DNA of 64,000 nt. Origin: Edwardsiella piscicida. Lineage in GTDB: Bacteria; Pseudomonadota; Gammaproteobacteria; Enterobacterales; Enterobacteriaceae. The stretch lies in the NCBI RefSeq assembly GCF_001896205.1, contig NZ_MPNU01000001.1, positions 3,602,955 through 3,666,954 on the forward strand, given 5' to 3'. The notes below the pieces were generated by a model that saw only the letters and a program-made list of their open reading frames with translations, searched no databases and was not told where the DNA came from. Both the position numbers and the translations under genes were made by a program. This document shows positions 24,171 to 34,021 of this stretch, in pieces; position 1 is the first letter of the stretch; the number at the start of each line of letters is the position of its first letter.

Positions 24171-25193
24171 TTACTTTGCATCCTTTTGCACCTGGCTCAA
24201 CGGGCGAGCCCAGGGCTTCATCGCCTGCACCTCTGCCGGCAGCGCCGCAATTGCCCGCCGAGCTTCCGCCGGCGTCGCATAGCTGCCGCTGACCAGCACA
24301 TACCAAGGTTTACCGTTGCGGGAGGTTTCATATACCCAGTAATGGCTCAGGCTCTGGCGACGGGCAAACGCATTCAGCGTCGTGGGCTGTGAGGCACCGC
24401 TCAGCTGCAGCGTATAGTGGCTGCCCGGAGCGCTCTTCAGCGCACCCGCGCTGCTGCCCGCGCTCTGCGGCAGATGCGCCGCCGGTTTACCACTGCTCCC
24501 CACCACCGGCAGGTGCGCCGTTTGCTTCGGCGTGCTGGGTGCCCGCGCTGCGCTCTTCTCGCTGTGGCGGACCGGCGCACGCTCCTCCCGACGCGGCGGC
24601 GTCTTGGGCCGCGGCGTCGATTCGACCGCCGCTTTCGGCGCGACGCGCGCTGCGCCGCTGGCCAGCGTTGCCGGCTCTGTCGGTAGCGTGCCGGCCTGCG
24701 GCATCGCATCCAACGCCCCCTGCTGCTGGGTCAGCGCGTCGGAAACGGAGTTCCCCGCCAGATCGATCCGCTGCTGCCCGCTCTCCTGCGCCGCCGGCGC
24801 AGACTGCGTTGGCGTAGGCGATACGGCAGGCATCGTGATCGGCTGCGGCTGACCCGGCTGAGCGGAGTTACTTACCCCACTGCCGTCCTGAACGTCGGTC
24901 ACGTTGCTTCCGGCGCTGCCGTTGGTCATGGAAGAGGCGCCGGACAGACTAATCTCTCTGGCGCTGCCCGCCGTCGCAGACTGAGCGGTGCTCCCCTTGG
25001 AAGGCGACTTCAGCGCCGATCCGATCGCCACGATCACCACCAGTAATACCAGGACACCGGCGCCGATCATCAGATGCTGACGCGATACCGTCAGACGCGG
25101 CGTCGCGGGACGTCGGCTGCGCGCACGCGGCGGACGACGATCGCTGGCGTCCGGTTTTAACTCATCGTCTGCTTTAAACTCTTCTTGATCCAT
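24171..25193 (-). CDS. damX: Cell division protein DamX (SPOR domain)
   Basis: 340 residues: acidic cytoplasmic N-terminus (MDQEEFKADDELKPD), one membrane segment (41-61), a long Ala/Ser/Pro-rich periplasmic linker and a C-terminal SPOR domain (about 260-335, YTLQLSGA to VLVSGSYATPAEARRAI) that binds denuded septal peptidoglycan. About 90 residues shorter than E. coli DamX, the loss being in the cytoplasmic region and linker. Start chosen at 25193 behind GGAGGG. Confidence 0.93.
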   Translation of the reverse strand: MDQEEFKADDELKPDASDRRPPRARSRRPATPRLTVSRQHLMIGAGVLVLLVVIVAIGSALKSPSKGSTAQSATAGSAREISLSGASSMTNGSAGSNVTDVQDGSGVSNSAQPGQPQPITMPAVSPTPTQSAPAAQESGQQRIDLAGNSVSDALTQQQGALDAMPQAGTLPTEPATLASGAARVAPKAAVESTPRPKTPPRREERAPVRHSEKSAARAPSTPKQTAHLPVVGSSGKPAAHLPQSAGSSAGALKSAPGSHYTLQLSGASQPTTLNAFARRQSLSHYWVYETSRNGKPWYVLVSGSYATPAEARRAIAALPAEVQAMKPWARPLSQVQKDAK

Positions 25194-25254
25194 CTCACCC
25201 TCCACTTAGAGGCAAAGCCGGCCGTACCGCGCCGGAGACTCGCAAATTAACCGC

Positions 25255-26340
25255 TCAGGCCAGGCAGTCCGCAATCGCGTCCCGCACGACATCATGGCTT
25301 ACCCCGGCGAACACCTCTGCGCTGCCGATAGCGGTCGGCAGCACCAGCCGCAGGGTTCCCCCCAGCACCTTCTTGTCACGCAGCATATGCGGCAGATAGG
25401 CGTCAGGGGCCATACCGGCCGGTCCCCGCACCGGCAGCCCGGCGCGCGTCAGCAGCGCCGACATCCGCTCAGCCTGCTGCGGCTGCAGATAGCCCAGACG
25501 GCAGGCCACGCGAGCCGCCATCATCGTACCCGCGGCCACGGCCTCGCCGTGCAGCCAGTTGCCATAGCCCATCTCAGTCTCAATGGCATGACCAAACGTA
25601 TGGCCGAGATTCAACAGCGCCCGACGGCCCTGCTCGCACTCGTCCTCTGCCACCACCTGCGCCTTCAGCTCGCAGCAGCGGCGGATACAGTAGACCAGCG
25701 CGGCCGGCTCCAGACGCAGCAGCGCATCCATCTGCGTCTCAAGCCAACGGAAAAAATCGGCATCCATGATGATGCCGTATTTAATGACCTCCGCCAGCCC
25801 GGAGGCGAGCTCGCGCGGCGGCAGGGTCTGCAGACAGTCGATGTCGATCGTCACGCTGGCCGGCTGATAAAACGCGCCGATCATGTTCTTACCCAGCGGA
25901 TGATTGACCGCGGTCTTCCCGCCCACCGAGGAATCCACCTGCGCCAACAGCGTTGTCGGCACCTGAATGAAGCGTACCCCGCGCTGATAGCATGCGGCGG
26001 CGAAACCGGTCAGATCGCCGATCACGCCGCCCCCCAGCGCCACCAGCGTGGTATCTCGCCCGTGGTTGTTCTCCAGCAGCGCGCTGAATACCTGATCCAG
26101 TACGCTCAGTGACTTAAACTGCTCACCGTCGGGTAGGATCACCTGCCCGACGCGTACGCCGGCCCGTTCCAGCGTGCGCTGAACCGGCGCCAGGTACAGT
26201 TTGGCCAGGGTTTCGTTGGTGACCAGCATAGCCTGCTCGCCGGATCGCAGCGGCCAGAAAGCCGCCTCCTGTGTAAAAAGCCCACTGGCGATACTGATCG
26301 GGTAGCTGCGCTCCCCGAGCGTTACGGTGATCCTTTCCAC
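25255..26340 (-). CDS. aroB: 3-dehydroquinate synthase
   Basis: 361 residues. Second step of the shikimate pathway: DAHP to 3-dehydroquinate, using NAD+ and Zn2+. Motifs: [39 protein letters not shown], and [12 protein letters not shown] carrying a zinc-ligand His. Follows aroK by 45 bases, the conserved aroKB pair. Confidence 0.98.
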   Translation of the reverse strand: MERITVTLGERSYPISIASGLFTQEAAFWPLRSGEQAMLVTNETLAKLYLAPVQRTLERAGVRVGQVILPDGEQFKSLSVLDQVFSALLENNHGRDTTLVALGGGVIGDLTGFAAACYQRGVRFIQVPTTLLAQVDSSVGGKTAVNHPLGKNMIGAFYQPASVTIDIDCLQTLPPRELASGLAEVIKYGIIMDADFFRWLETQMDALLRLEPAALVYCIRRCCELKAQVVAEDECEQGRRALLNLGHTFGHAIETEMGYGNWLHGEAVAAGTMMAARVACRLGYLQPQQAERMSALLTRAGLPVRGPAGMAPDAYLPHMLRDKKVLGGTLRLVLPTAIGSAEVFAGVSHDVVRDAIADCLA

Positions 26341-26385
26341 GGCCTGCCTGCCCCCTGTTACAACGCTAGTTCCTCAGCCAACCGT

Positions 26386-26904
26386 TCAGTTGTTTTCCAG
26401 CAAATGGATAATCTGGTTGGCCACCACTTTGGCGCTCTGCTCATCCGTGCGGATAGTCACATCAGCAATCTCTTCATACAGCGGATTGCGTTCCTGCGCC
26501 AGCTGCTCCAGCACCTCGCGCGGCGTATCTACCTGCAGCAACGGGCGTTTTTTGTCGCGCTGCGTGCGCGCCAGCTGTTTTTCAATGGTAGTTTCCAGAT
26601 AGACGACCACGCCCCTCGCAGACAAGCGATTGCGGGTCTCGCGGGATTTGACGGAGCCGCCCCCGGTCGCCAGCACGATGCCTTGCTTTTCCGTCAGTTC
26701 ATTGATGACTTTCTCTTCGCGATCGCGAAAGCCCTCTTCGCCCTCAACGTCAAAGACCCAGCTCACATCGGCGCCGGTACGACGTTCGATCTCCTGGTCG
26801 GAGTCGAAGAATTCCATGTTCAGCTGCTGCGCTAACTGACGGCCAATAGTACTTTTGCCGGCACCCATAGGCCCAACCAGAAAGATATTGCGTTTCTCTG
26901 CCAT
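26386..26904 (-). CDS. aroK: Shikimate kinase I
   Basis: 172 residues; phosphorylates shikimate with ATP. P-loop GPMGAGKST at 11-19, shikimate-binding [26 protein letters not shown], and the lid RDKKRPLL are all present. First gene of the aroK-to-trpS cluster. It lies 287 bases from hofQ, enough for its own promoter. Confidence 0.98.
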   Translation of the reverse strand: MAEKRNIFLVGPMGAGKSTIGRQLAQQLNMEFFDSDQEIERRTGADVSWVFDVEGEEGFRDREEKVINELTEKQGIVLATGGGSVKSRETRNRLSARGVVVYLETTIEKQLARTQRDKKRPLLQVDTPREVLEQLAQERNPLYEEIADVTIRTDEQSAKVVANQIIHLLENN

Positions 26905-27191
26905 GTTTTCGGTACTACTAAGACAATACGTTAATGATAACCCGCCCCGCCAATCAAATTAGCGACGGGACCGAAACTGAAACCTCATGAAGATAGTGCG
27001 AGATCAGACGAAAAATTATCTCAACACTCAAGGCTGTTTGGCAACCGAATAAATTTCCGCGCGGCACGATACACAAATCAGACCCGGTGTACGGCGGGAA
27101 ATACGGGACGGAACAAGGCGCAAACCGCTAACCTTGTATGCCAAATCCATCCCAGCGTCAAACGCGGAAACCATTCATGTGATAAAAATTT

Positions 27192-28457
27192 TTAGCCGCG
27201 CGCCGGCTGGCGCAGCGATTGAGGGGCGGGAGACGCGGGAGAAAGCAGGGTCGGCGTAATAAAAATCACCAGCTCGCGCCGCCCGCTGCGCTGGCTGTCG
27301 CTGCGCAGCAGATGGCCCAACAGCGGCACGTCGGCAAGCCAGGGAAAGCCGATGCTATCCACCTGGCGCTGATACTGAAAAATACCGCCCAGCATCGCCG
27401 TGTCGCCGTCGCTCAGCGTGACCTGGGTCGTAATCTCCTGTTTATCGATCGCCAGCGCCTCGCTGTCACCCTGGCGCACTACCCGCCCGGGCATGTTCTG
27501 GCTTATCTGCAGCGCCAGCTCAATATGCGCATCGGCCAATACCCGCGGCGTGACCGACATGCCCAGCACCGCCTCTTTAAACTCCATGGTGCTCACGCCG
27601 CGCTCGCCGCCGGAGACGGCATAGGGGAGCTCACTGCCCTGTTTTATACTGGCAGTCTGCCCATGGGCAGCCATCAGATGCGGGCTGGCGATGATCGCCA
27701 CCTTATCCTGTCGCTCCAGCGCCGCAAGCGCCACCGCCAGCGTCTGACCACCGATGCGAGCCACCTGGAACCCCGCGCTGAAATAGGCATCGGCCGCACC
27801 GCGTAGCCTATCCTGTCCGCCTGAGCGTTCGTCTCCGCTGTACCAGCGGATCCCCAGCTCACGCAGTCCCTCTTGGCTGATAGAAACGATATGGGCCGCC
27901 AGCTGCACCTGCGACAGCGGCACATCCAGCTGCGCAATCCAATCGCGCAGCGCCGCCAGACGGGCTGCCTCCGCCCGCAGCAGCAGGGCATTGGTTCGAA
28001 TATCCGCCACCGCGCTGCCCGCCTCCCCCAGCAAATCGCGACGCTGGCGCAGGCTTTTCTCTACCGTAGCGGCGTCGGCATGGCGCAGCACCACGCGCTG
28101 GCTCCGCATCTGCGGCGGTTTGAGCGGCGCAGGTGCCGCGGCGGGCCCCGCCTGCCGCGCGGCGCGCGCGCGGCTTTGGATCAGCAGTATCCCATCGCGC
28201 CGTACCACGCTGAGATCGTGGATCTCCGCCAGGGCCTCGAGCACCCGTGGCCACGGGGTGTGGGCAATATGCAGCGTCGCCTCGCCGCGCACCTCCTCAC
28301 TGAGGATCAGGTTTAGCCCGGCAAACTCCGCCACCGCCTGTAGCACGCTGGGCAGCGGTGCGCGATCGAACCAGAGCGTCAGGGGCATCGCCTGTCCCGC
28401 CGAACTCATGGCCAGCAGCACCGCGGTAGCCGCGGCATACGCAGAGGGGCATCTCAT
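27192..28457 (-). CDS. hofQ: HofQ, secretin of the DNA-uptake / type IV pilus-like system
   Basis: 421 residues: signal peptide (about 1-24), secretin N-terminal/STN domain (about 30-95), NolW-like N1 domain (about 115-175), and a C-terminal secretin core with the VTPRVL and QKQEITTQVTLSDGDTAMLGG-type motifs. HofQ/PilQ proteins form the outer-membrane ring. I chose the ATG at 28457, which overlaps the hofP stop as ATGA and has GGAGGGGG upstream. In E. coli the homologues are needed to use DNA as nutrient. Confidence 0.92.
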   Translation of the reverse strand: MRCPSAYAAATAVLLAMSSAGQAMPLTLWFDRAPLPSVLQAVAEFAGLNLILSEEVRGEATLHIAHTPWPRVLEALAEIHDLSVVRRDGILLIQSRARAARQAGPAAAPAPLKPPQMRSQRVVLRHADAATVEKSLRQRRDLLGEAGSAVADIRTNALLLRAEAARLAALRDWIAQLDVPLSQVQLAAHIVSISQEGLRELGIRWYSGDERSGGQDRLRGAADAYFSAGFQVARIGGQTLAVALAALERQDKVAIIASPHLMAAHGQTASIKQGSELPYAVSGGERGVSTMEFKEAVLGMSVTPRVLADAHIELALQISQNMPGRVVRQGDSEALAIDKQEITTQVTLSDGDTAMLGGIFQYQRQVDSIGFPWLADVPLLGHLLRSDSQRSGRRELVIFITPTLLSPASPAPQSLRQPARG

Positions 28458-28774
28458 CTTTCTGCCCCCTCCCGACGCGCCGCCAAGGGGATACGGCGCG
28501 GACAGCGAAAGGGATACAGCATCAGCGGCGTAAAGCGCAGCGCCGATGCGTCGGACGCGGCAGGGCGCGGCGAGACGGGCGGCACCGCAGGGCGCCAATG
28601 TCCCAGCGCATCGCGCCGCCACAGCGAAAAGCAGGGCGCCCGACCGACGATCCCGACGGCGCTAACCGCCGCGGGCGCCACCGTGGCATGCGCGGGAGGC
28701 TGAAACGGATCCCGCGCGGCATCGCTGCCCCACGCCAGCAACAGCGCTCCCCATCCGACGCCTTTCGCCTTCAT
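28454..28774 (-). CDS. hofP: HofP (PilP-like competence/pilus assembly protein)
   Basis: 106 residues by position and pattern: short N-terminal hydrophobic segment followed by DPFQPP, the PilP-type DPF-P signature, and a short basic tail ending GAER. Sequence similarity to E. coli HofP is low, so the assignment rests on the signature and on its slot between hofO and hofQ. Start at 28774 overlaps the hofO stop (ATGA). Confidence 0.75.
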   Translation of the reverse strand: MKAKGVGWGALLLAWGSDAARDPFQPPAHATVAPAAVSAVGIVGRAPCFSLWRRDALGHWRPAVPPVSPRPAASDASALRFTPLMLYPFRCPRRIPLAARREGAER

Positions 28775-29244
28775 TCGTCCTCCTGATCCACCCAGGTGAT
28801 ATGCACCCCCTGCGCTAACGGCGTGATCGTCAGCGTACTCACGCGCTGACCGCAGTCGGACAGGGTATCTAGCGTCTGCAGCAGGGCGCTGAACGTCATG
28901 TCGGCCGAGACATGTCGCCGCCCATCGCGCTGGATCTGCCAAGACAGCGCGACGTTATGCTCCGGAGCACAGCGCGCCTGGCGCGCTGCCTGTGCTATCG
29001 CGTCGATGTCCGCTTGCCAGAGCCGCAGCTCGGTCGCCCAGCGCTGAACTCGCAGCATCGCCGCCTGCGCATCGCCCTCCGTCAACCGGACGCGCAGCCG
29101 CTGCCGCTCCAGCGTATGCCATAGCCACAGCCCGGCCAGCAGCGAGGTCAGAAGCAACAGCGCGCCGCCCCACAGCCATAGGCGCAGCGCCCGTGGCGAG
29201 AGGGTATACAGCCTACCCTGCAGCGACAGCAGCCGCTCACTCAC
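28771..29244 (-). CDS. hofO: HofO (PilO-like inner-membrane protein)
   Basis: 157 residues, starting at GTG 29244 (VSERLLSLQGRLYTLSPRAL) with GGAGG seven bases ahead. One membrane segment (about 22-43), a helical stalk and a C-terminal ferredoxin-like domain with the ADMTFSALLQTLDTL region typical of PilO. It would pair with HofN in the periplasmic alignment platform. It overlaps hofN by eight bases. A longer open frame upstream lies inside hofN and is unlikely. Confidence 0.78.
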   Translation of the reverse strand: MSERLLSLQGRLYTLSPRALRLWLWGGALLLLTSLLAGLWLWHTLERQRLRVRLTEGDAQAAMLRVQRWATELRLWQADIDAIAQAARQARCAPEHNVALSWQIQRDGRRHVSADMTFSALLQTLDTLSDCGQRVSTLTITPLAQGVHITWVDQEDE

Positions 29245-29767
29245 GGCACGCCTCCGCCGCACAGAGGTGCAGCGTAAACTGCCAGCGACCATCGTCGGCA
29301 CGGTACAGCCCCTGCCAGCGCCACGCCGCCATACGGAGGGCAAAATCGGCCACCGCCTGCCGGGATGTACCCTGCCCTTCCAAGAGCCAGTACGGCGGAA
29401 GATGGTGCAGTCGCGTCAGCCATACCGCATCAGGGATCGTGGCCTGCGCCAGGCGCAGCTGCTGTGCCAACTGCGTCACCGTCGCGCTCGACGACGGCGC
29501 CCCCGATGGTGCGAGCGCCGACTCACGCCGCGGCGGCGCGGGCAGCGCAGCCAGCCGCTGCTGAAGCTGGTGATGGGCAGCCTCTCGCTGACGGGCCTGC
29601 TCCGCGATCTGCCTGATCAGCGGCGCCCGCCGCTGGTGCAGCAGACGCTCGGCGCTCATCCCCAGCGCCGCGAACCCGGGAATTCCCAGCGCCAGCGTCA
29701 GCCATAGCATCCGAAGACGCGCCCGGCGCCGAGCCTCGCGCCAGGGCAGCAGATCTATGTCATCCAC
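29237..29767 (-). CDS. hofN: HofN (PilN-like inner-membrane protein)
   Basis: About 176 residues, starting at GTG 29767 with CCGGAG upstream; the N-terminus VDDIDLLPWREARRR carries the short N-x-LPWR-type motif by which PilN docks to PilM. One membrane segment (about 20-40), then a coiled-coil and a compact C-terminal domain. It overlaps hofM by 13 bases. The start is inferred; a longer frame to 29872 exists inside hofM. Confidence 0.78.
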   Translation of the reverse strand: MDDIDLLPWREARRRARLRMLWLTLALGIPGFAALGMSAERLLHQRRAPLIRQIAEQARQREAAHHQLQQRLAALPAPPRRESALAPSGAPSSSATVTQLAQQLRLAQATIPDAVWLTRLHHLPPYWLLEGQGTSRQAVADFALRMAAWRWQGLYRADDGRWQFTLHLCAAEACRE

Positions 29768-30585
29768 GGCGGTGACTCCGGCATCAGGGCCAGCCCCAGC
29801 GCGAGGCAAAACACCGCGGGATCGGCGGGCAGCGGGGAGACGAGATGACGTACGGCGCGCAGCCCAGACCACCCCCGACTGCCGCTATCGCTACCGCAGC
29901 GCAGCGGTGCGACGCCCTCGGTCACGCCGGGCGGCAGCGCGGCCACGGCCTGGGCACAGGCCGTCTCTGGACCGTCGGCGAGGGAAACAAACCCATACTG
30001 TAGCGGCGATCCCCAGGGCGCTATCCAGCAGAAGCGGCGCCCATCGCCGTAGATCAGCGGCGCCGCAGAGCTCTCCCCGGCCAGGCGCGCCAAGCGTCGC
30101 AGCGCGCAGGGCGCCAGCGTTAAGCGCTGCAGCGGTAAACCGGCGCCGTCGAACAGCGCCCGCCACCGATCGCGCTGCGCGCGGTGCACGGCGCACACCT
30201 GCCAACGCCCACCCCCTTCGGGCGCGGGGGCGAAGTCACAGGCCAGCTGGTGCGCGGGAAGCATCAGCAGGCGCTCTCCCTGCGCCAGCAGCAGGCGATG
30301 CCGCTGCCAGGGTGACAAGGGAAGCGCGCTGCCCGGCAGCGTATCGCGGATCGCCCGCTCGGCGGGAAAGGCTGTCCGCACCGACAGCCGACGCGGCAAA
30401 CGGGCGCGCAGCGCGGCCAGCGCCGCGGGCAGCGAGGGAGAGAGACCATCCCGATCCGGGGCGGCCGTCAGCGGCAGTCGCCACCAACCGCGCAGCTGGA
30501 TACCGTCGCGGCGCGCCGAAAGCGCCACGGCGATCAGCTGAGCGGGCTGAATATCGATCCCCATGCGCCAATGACCGCCCCCCAT
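29755..30585 (-). CDS. hofM: HofM (PilM-like cytoplasmic ATPase-fold protein)
   Basis: 276 residues; actin-like PilM family member at the head of hofMNOPQ. I chose the ATG at 30585 (MGGGHWRMGIDIQPAQL) because a perfect AAGGAGG lies six bases ahead. The GIDIQPAQLIAVAL stretch corresponds to the first phosphate-binding loop of the family. Predicted to recruit HofN at the inner membrane. Divergent from mrcA. Confidence 0.85.
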   Translation of the reverse strand: MGGGHWRMGIDIQPAQLIAVALSARRDGIQLRGWWRLPLTAAPDRDGLSPSLPAALAALRARLPRRLSVRTAFPAERAIRDTLPGSALPLSPWQRHRLLLAQGERLLMLPAHQLACDFAPAPEGGGRWQVCAVHRAQRDRWRALFDGAGLPLQRLTLAPCALRRLARLAGESSAAPLIYGDGRRFCWIAPWGSPLQYGFVSLADGPETACAQAVAALPPGVTEGVAPLRCGSDSGSRGWSGLRAVRHLVSPLPADPAVFCLALGLALMPESPPWMT

Positions 30586-30702
30586 GCCGCGCCTCCTTAT
30601 CATCAACTTACTAAAAGAACGTATCCTCTGTGTCTGCTAGCCTTTATACTACTGCCCGTTTGTTTATAAACTGCCCAACTGACATGTAATGGGAAATTCC
30701 AG

Positions 30703-33267
30703 GTGAAGTTCGTAAAGTATTTAATCATCCTCGCAGTCTGTTGCATTCTGCTGGGAGTCACTGCGGTATTTGGACTGTACAAATACGTTGAGCCGCAGCT
30801 CCCAGACGTTGCAACGCTGAAAGACGTGCGGCTACAGACACCGATGCAGGTGTACAGCGCCGACGGCTATCTCATCGCCCAATATGGTGAAAAGCGCCGT
30901 ATTCCGCTGCCGCTCACGCAGATCCCCCCGCTGATGGTCAAGGCGTTTATCGCGACCGAAGACAGCCGTTTCTTCGAACACCACGGCGTTGATCCTATCG
31001 GCATCTTTCGTGCAGCCTCCGTCGCCCTGTTTACCGGCCATGCCTCACAGGGCGCCAGTACCATCACCCAGCAGCTGGCCAGAAACTTTTTCCTCAGCCC
31101 AGAGCGAACGCTGATGCGTAAAGTAAAGGAGGCCTTCCTCGCAATTCGCATCGAGCAGCTGTTGAATAAAGACGAAATTCTCGATCTCTATCTCAATAAA
31201 ATTTATCTGGGCTACCGCGCCTACGGCGTCGGCGCCGCAGCGCAGGTCTACTTTGGTAAATCCGTCGATCAGCTCACGCTGAGTGAAATGGCCATGATCG
31301 CGGGCCTGCCCAAAGCGCCGTCCACCTTTAACCCGCTCTACTCACACGATCGCGCCGTCGCTCGCCGCAACGTCGTGCTGGGCCGGATGTTGGATGAGCA
31401 CTACATCACCCAGGCACAGTACGATCAGGCACGCAGCGAACCGCTGGTCTCCCGCTATCACGGGCCTGAGATCGACTTCTCCGCCCCCTATCTGGCCGAA
31501 ATGGTGCGCCAGCAGATGGTGGAGAAATACGGTGAAAACGCCTATACCGACGGCTTTAAGGTCTATACCACCATCACTAAACACCTGCAGGTTGCCGCCC
31601 AAACGGCGCTGCGCGATAACGTGATCAACTACGATATGCGCCACGGCTACCGCGGCCCCTCCAACGTACTGTGGAAGGTCGGCCAGCCTGCCTGGAGCCA
31701 GCAGCGGATCACCGATACGCTGAACGGCCTACCCTCCTATGGCCCGCTGCTGCCGGCCGTCGTGATGTCGGCCAATGCCGACAGCGCCACGGTCATGCTG
31801 GCCAACGGCAACGGCGTCTCATTGCCGCTGGCGACCGTGCGCTGGGCTCGTCCCTACCGCAGCGATCGCGTGCAGGGCGCTACGCCGCGGAAAGTCAGCG
31901 ACGTCCTGCAGCCGGGACAGCAGATTTGGGTGCGTCAGGATAGCGATAAGCGCTGGTGGCTAGCGCAGGTGCCGGACGTCAACTCCGCCCTGGTCTCCAT
32001 CAGCCCGCAGGATGGCGCCATCAAGGCGCTGGTCGGCGGCTTTGACTTTAATCAGAGCAAATTCAACCGCGTCACCCAGTCGGTGCGCCAGGTCGGCTCC
32101 AATATCAAGCCGTTCCTGTACACCGCCGCCATGGATAAGGGGCTGACGCTGGCGACCATCCTCAACGATCTGCCCATCTCCCGTTGGGATGCTGGCGCCG
32201 GTACCGATTGGCGGCCGAAAAACTCACCGCCGACCTATGCCGGCCCCATTCGCCTGCGTCAGGGGCTCGGTGAGTCGAAAAACGTGGTGATGGTGCGCGC
32301 CATGCGCGCCATGGGCGTCGATTACGCCGCAGACTATCTGCTGCGCTTCGGCTTCCCGGCGCAGAACATCGTGAAGACCGAATCCCTGGCGCTGGGCTCA
32401 GCCAACTTTACCCCGCTGCAGCTGGTGCGTGGCTACGCCGTCTTTGCCAACGGCGGCTATCTGGTCGACCCCTACTTCATCACCAAGATCGTCGACGGCA
32501 GCGATCAGACGATCTATGAAGCCCATCCGAAGGTCGTATGCGACAGCTGTAACCTGCCGGTTATCTATGGCCCGACGCCGAAGTCGGCGGTATTGAGCGA
32601 CGACAGCGTAGAAAACGTCGCCGTCTCAACGACCCCGGGGGTGAACGGCAGCGTACCGATGCCGGAGCTGGAGCAGGTCACCCCAGGTCAGGTCAGTCAG
32701 GATAGCGATCAGCGCTATGCGCCGCACGTTATCAGCACGCCGCTGGCTTTCCTGATGCACGACGCGCTGAGCAGCAACATCTGGGGCGAGCCGGGCTGGA
32801 TGGGAACCGGGTGGCGCGCGATGCGCGATCTGAAGCGCCATGATATCGGCGGGAAAACCGGGACCACCAACAGCTCCAAAGACGCTTGGTTCTCCGGCTA
32901 CGGTCCGGGTATTGTCACCAGCGTCTGGATAGGCTTTGACGATCATCGGCGCGATCTGGGACGCACCACCGTGTCTGGAGCCCTGAAGGATCAGATCTCC
33001 GGCGGCGAGGGCGGGGCCAAGAGCGCCCAGCCGGCATGGGACGACTTCATGAAATCGGCGCTGACCGGAATCCCCGAGCAGCCGCTTCCGCCGCCGCCGG
33101 GCATTGTCAGCGTCGTTATCGACAGGGCGACCGGCAAGCTGGCCACCGGCAGCGGTAACAGCCGCAGCGAGTACTTCATTGAGGGGACCCAGCCGACGGA
33201 CTATGCCACGCCGGACGCCGGCACCGTGATCATCAACAATGAGGGGCAGAGCCAGGAGCTGTTCTGA
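30703..33267 (+). CDS. mrcA: Penicillin-binding protein 1A
   Basis: 854 residues, class A bifunctional PBP, starting at GTG 30703. N-terminal membrane anchor (about 5-25), glycosyltransferase GT51 (ATEDSRFFEHHGVD with catalytic Glu86; GASTITQQLARN), an OB-like insert, then transpeptidase with active-site Ser466 in SNIK and K718TGTT. It polymerises and cross-links peptidoglycan during elongation. Conserved divergent partner of the hof cluster. Confidence 0.98.
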   Translation: MKFVKYLIILAVCCILLGVTAVFGLYKYVEPQLPDVATLKDVRLQTPMQVYSADGYLIAQYGEKRRIPLPLTQIPPLMVKAFIATEDSRFFEHHGVDPIGIFRAASVALFTGHASQGASTITQQLARNFFLSPERTLMRKVKEAFLAIRIEQLLNKDEILDLYLNKIYLGYRAYGVGAAAQVYFGKSVDQLTLSEMAMIAGLPKAPSTFNPLYSHDRAVARRNVVLGRMLDEHYITQAQYDQARSEPLVSRYHGPEIDFSAPYLAEMVRQQMVEKYGENAYTDGFKVYTTITKHLQVAAQTALRDNVINYDMRHGYRGPSNVLWKVGQPAWSQQRITDTLNGLPSYGPLLPAVVMSANADSATVMLANGNGVSLPLATVRWARPYRSDRVQGATPRKVSDVLQPGQQIWVRQDSDKRWWLAQVPDVNSALVSISPQDGAIKALVGGFDFNQSKFNRVTQSVRQVGSNIKPFLYTAAMDKGLTLATILNDLPISRWDAGAGTDWRPKNSPPTYAGPIRLRQGLGESKNVVMVRAMRAMGVDYAADYLLRFGFPAQNIVKTESLALGSANFTPLQLVRGYAVFANGGYLVDPYFITKIVDGSDQTIYEAHPKVVCDSCNLPVIYGPTPKSAVLSDDSVENVAVSTTPGVNGSVPMPELEQVTPGQVSQDSDQRYAPHVISTPLAFLMHDALSSNIWGEPGWMGTGWRAMRDLKRHDIGGKTGTTNSSKDAWFSGYGPGIVTSVWIGFDDHRRDLGRTTVSGALKDQISGGEGGAKSAQPAWDDFMKSALTGIPEQPLPPPPGIVSVVIDRATGKLATGSGNSRSEYFIEGTQPTDYATPDAGTVIINNEGQSQELF

Positions 33268-33296
33268 TCCCCTCTTCCCCCCGCCTTTCCACCAAT

Positions 33297-33323
33297 AAAA
33301 AGGAGCCATTAGGCTCCTTTTTT
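33297..33323. terminator. Bidirectional terminator between mrcA and nudE
   Basis: AAAAAGGAGCC (33297-33307), loop ATTA, GGCTCCTTTTTT (33312-33323) form a perfect stem with U-runs on both strands, between convergent genes. Confidence 0.92.
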
Positions 33324-33345
33324 ATCACCGCTGACTCGCGTCGTC

Positions 33346-33903
33346 CTAGGCGGTACGGCGCTGTAGATACTCCCGCAGCAGAAACAGCGCGCTCACGTTG
33401 CGCGCCTCGTGAAAATCGGGCTCCTGCAGCAGCGCCATCATCTGGGTCAACGGCCAGCGGATCACCGGCATCGTCTCAGGCTCATCGCCCTGCAGGCGCT
33501 GGGCGAACAGATCCTCCGCTACCACCACGTTCATCTGACTGGAGAAATAGGAGGGTGCCATCGTGAGCTTATGCAGCAGGGTAAAACGCTGCGCCCCAAA
33601 GCCGGCCTCTTCCATCAGCTCGCGGTTGGCCGCTTGGAACACCCGCTCGCCGGGATCGATAAGCCCCTTGGGAAAACCCAGCTCATACTCCTCAATGCCG
33701 ACCGCATATTCGCGGATCAGCAGCAGATCGTCCCCCAGAATGGGAACGATCATCACCGCCTCGCGGCCTGACGGGCGCATACGCTCATACACCCGGCGCA
33801 CCCCGTTGCTAAACTCCAGATCGACGGACTCGACGTTAAATAAGCGTGAGTGCGCCACGGTTTCAACGCCCAGGATCCTGGGCTTCTTAGTGGAACTATC
33901 CAT
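33346..33903 (-). CDS. nudE: ADP compounds hydrolase NudE
   Basis: 185-187 residues. Nudix box GLIDPGERVFQAANRELMEE (about 80-99) followed by AGFG; hydrolyses ADP-ribose, NADH and Ap3A. The start is uncertain: ATG at 33903 is listed, but an in-frame TTG at 33909 has an AGGA at better spacing and would give the MS-start seen in E. coli. Convergent with mrcA, divergent from igaA, as in E. coli. Confidence 0.94.
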   Translation of the reverse strand: MDSSTKKPRILGVETVAHSRLFNVESVDLEFSNGVRRVYERMRPSGREAVMIVPILGDDLLLIREYAVGIEEYELGFPKGLIDPGERVFQAANRELMEEAGFGAQRFTLLHKLTMAPSYFSSQMNVVVAEDLFAQRLQGDEPETMPVIRWPLTQMMALLQEPDFHEARNVSALFLLREYLQRRTA

Positions 33904-34021
33904 ACTCAACCCGACATCCTAAAGATATGCGTTCGCACCGGCCGACGGCGGGCCCGGCGTGATAAACCGTTTGTGATCGCAAAGGCACCTTGCGGCATTG
34001 TGCGCAGATGCTCATATTTTC

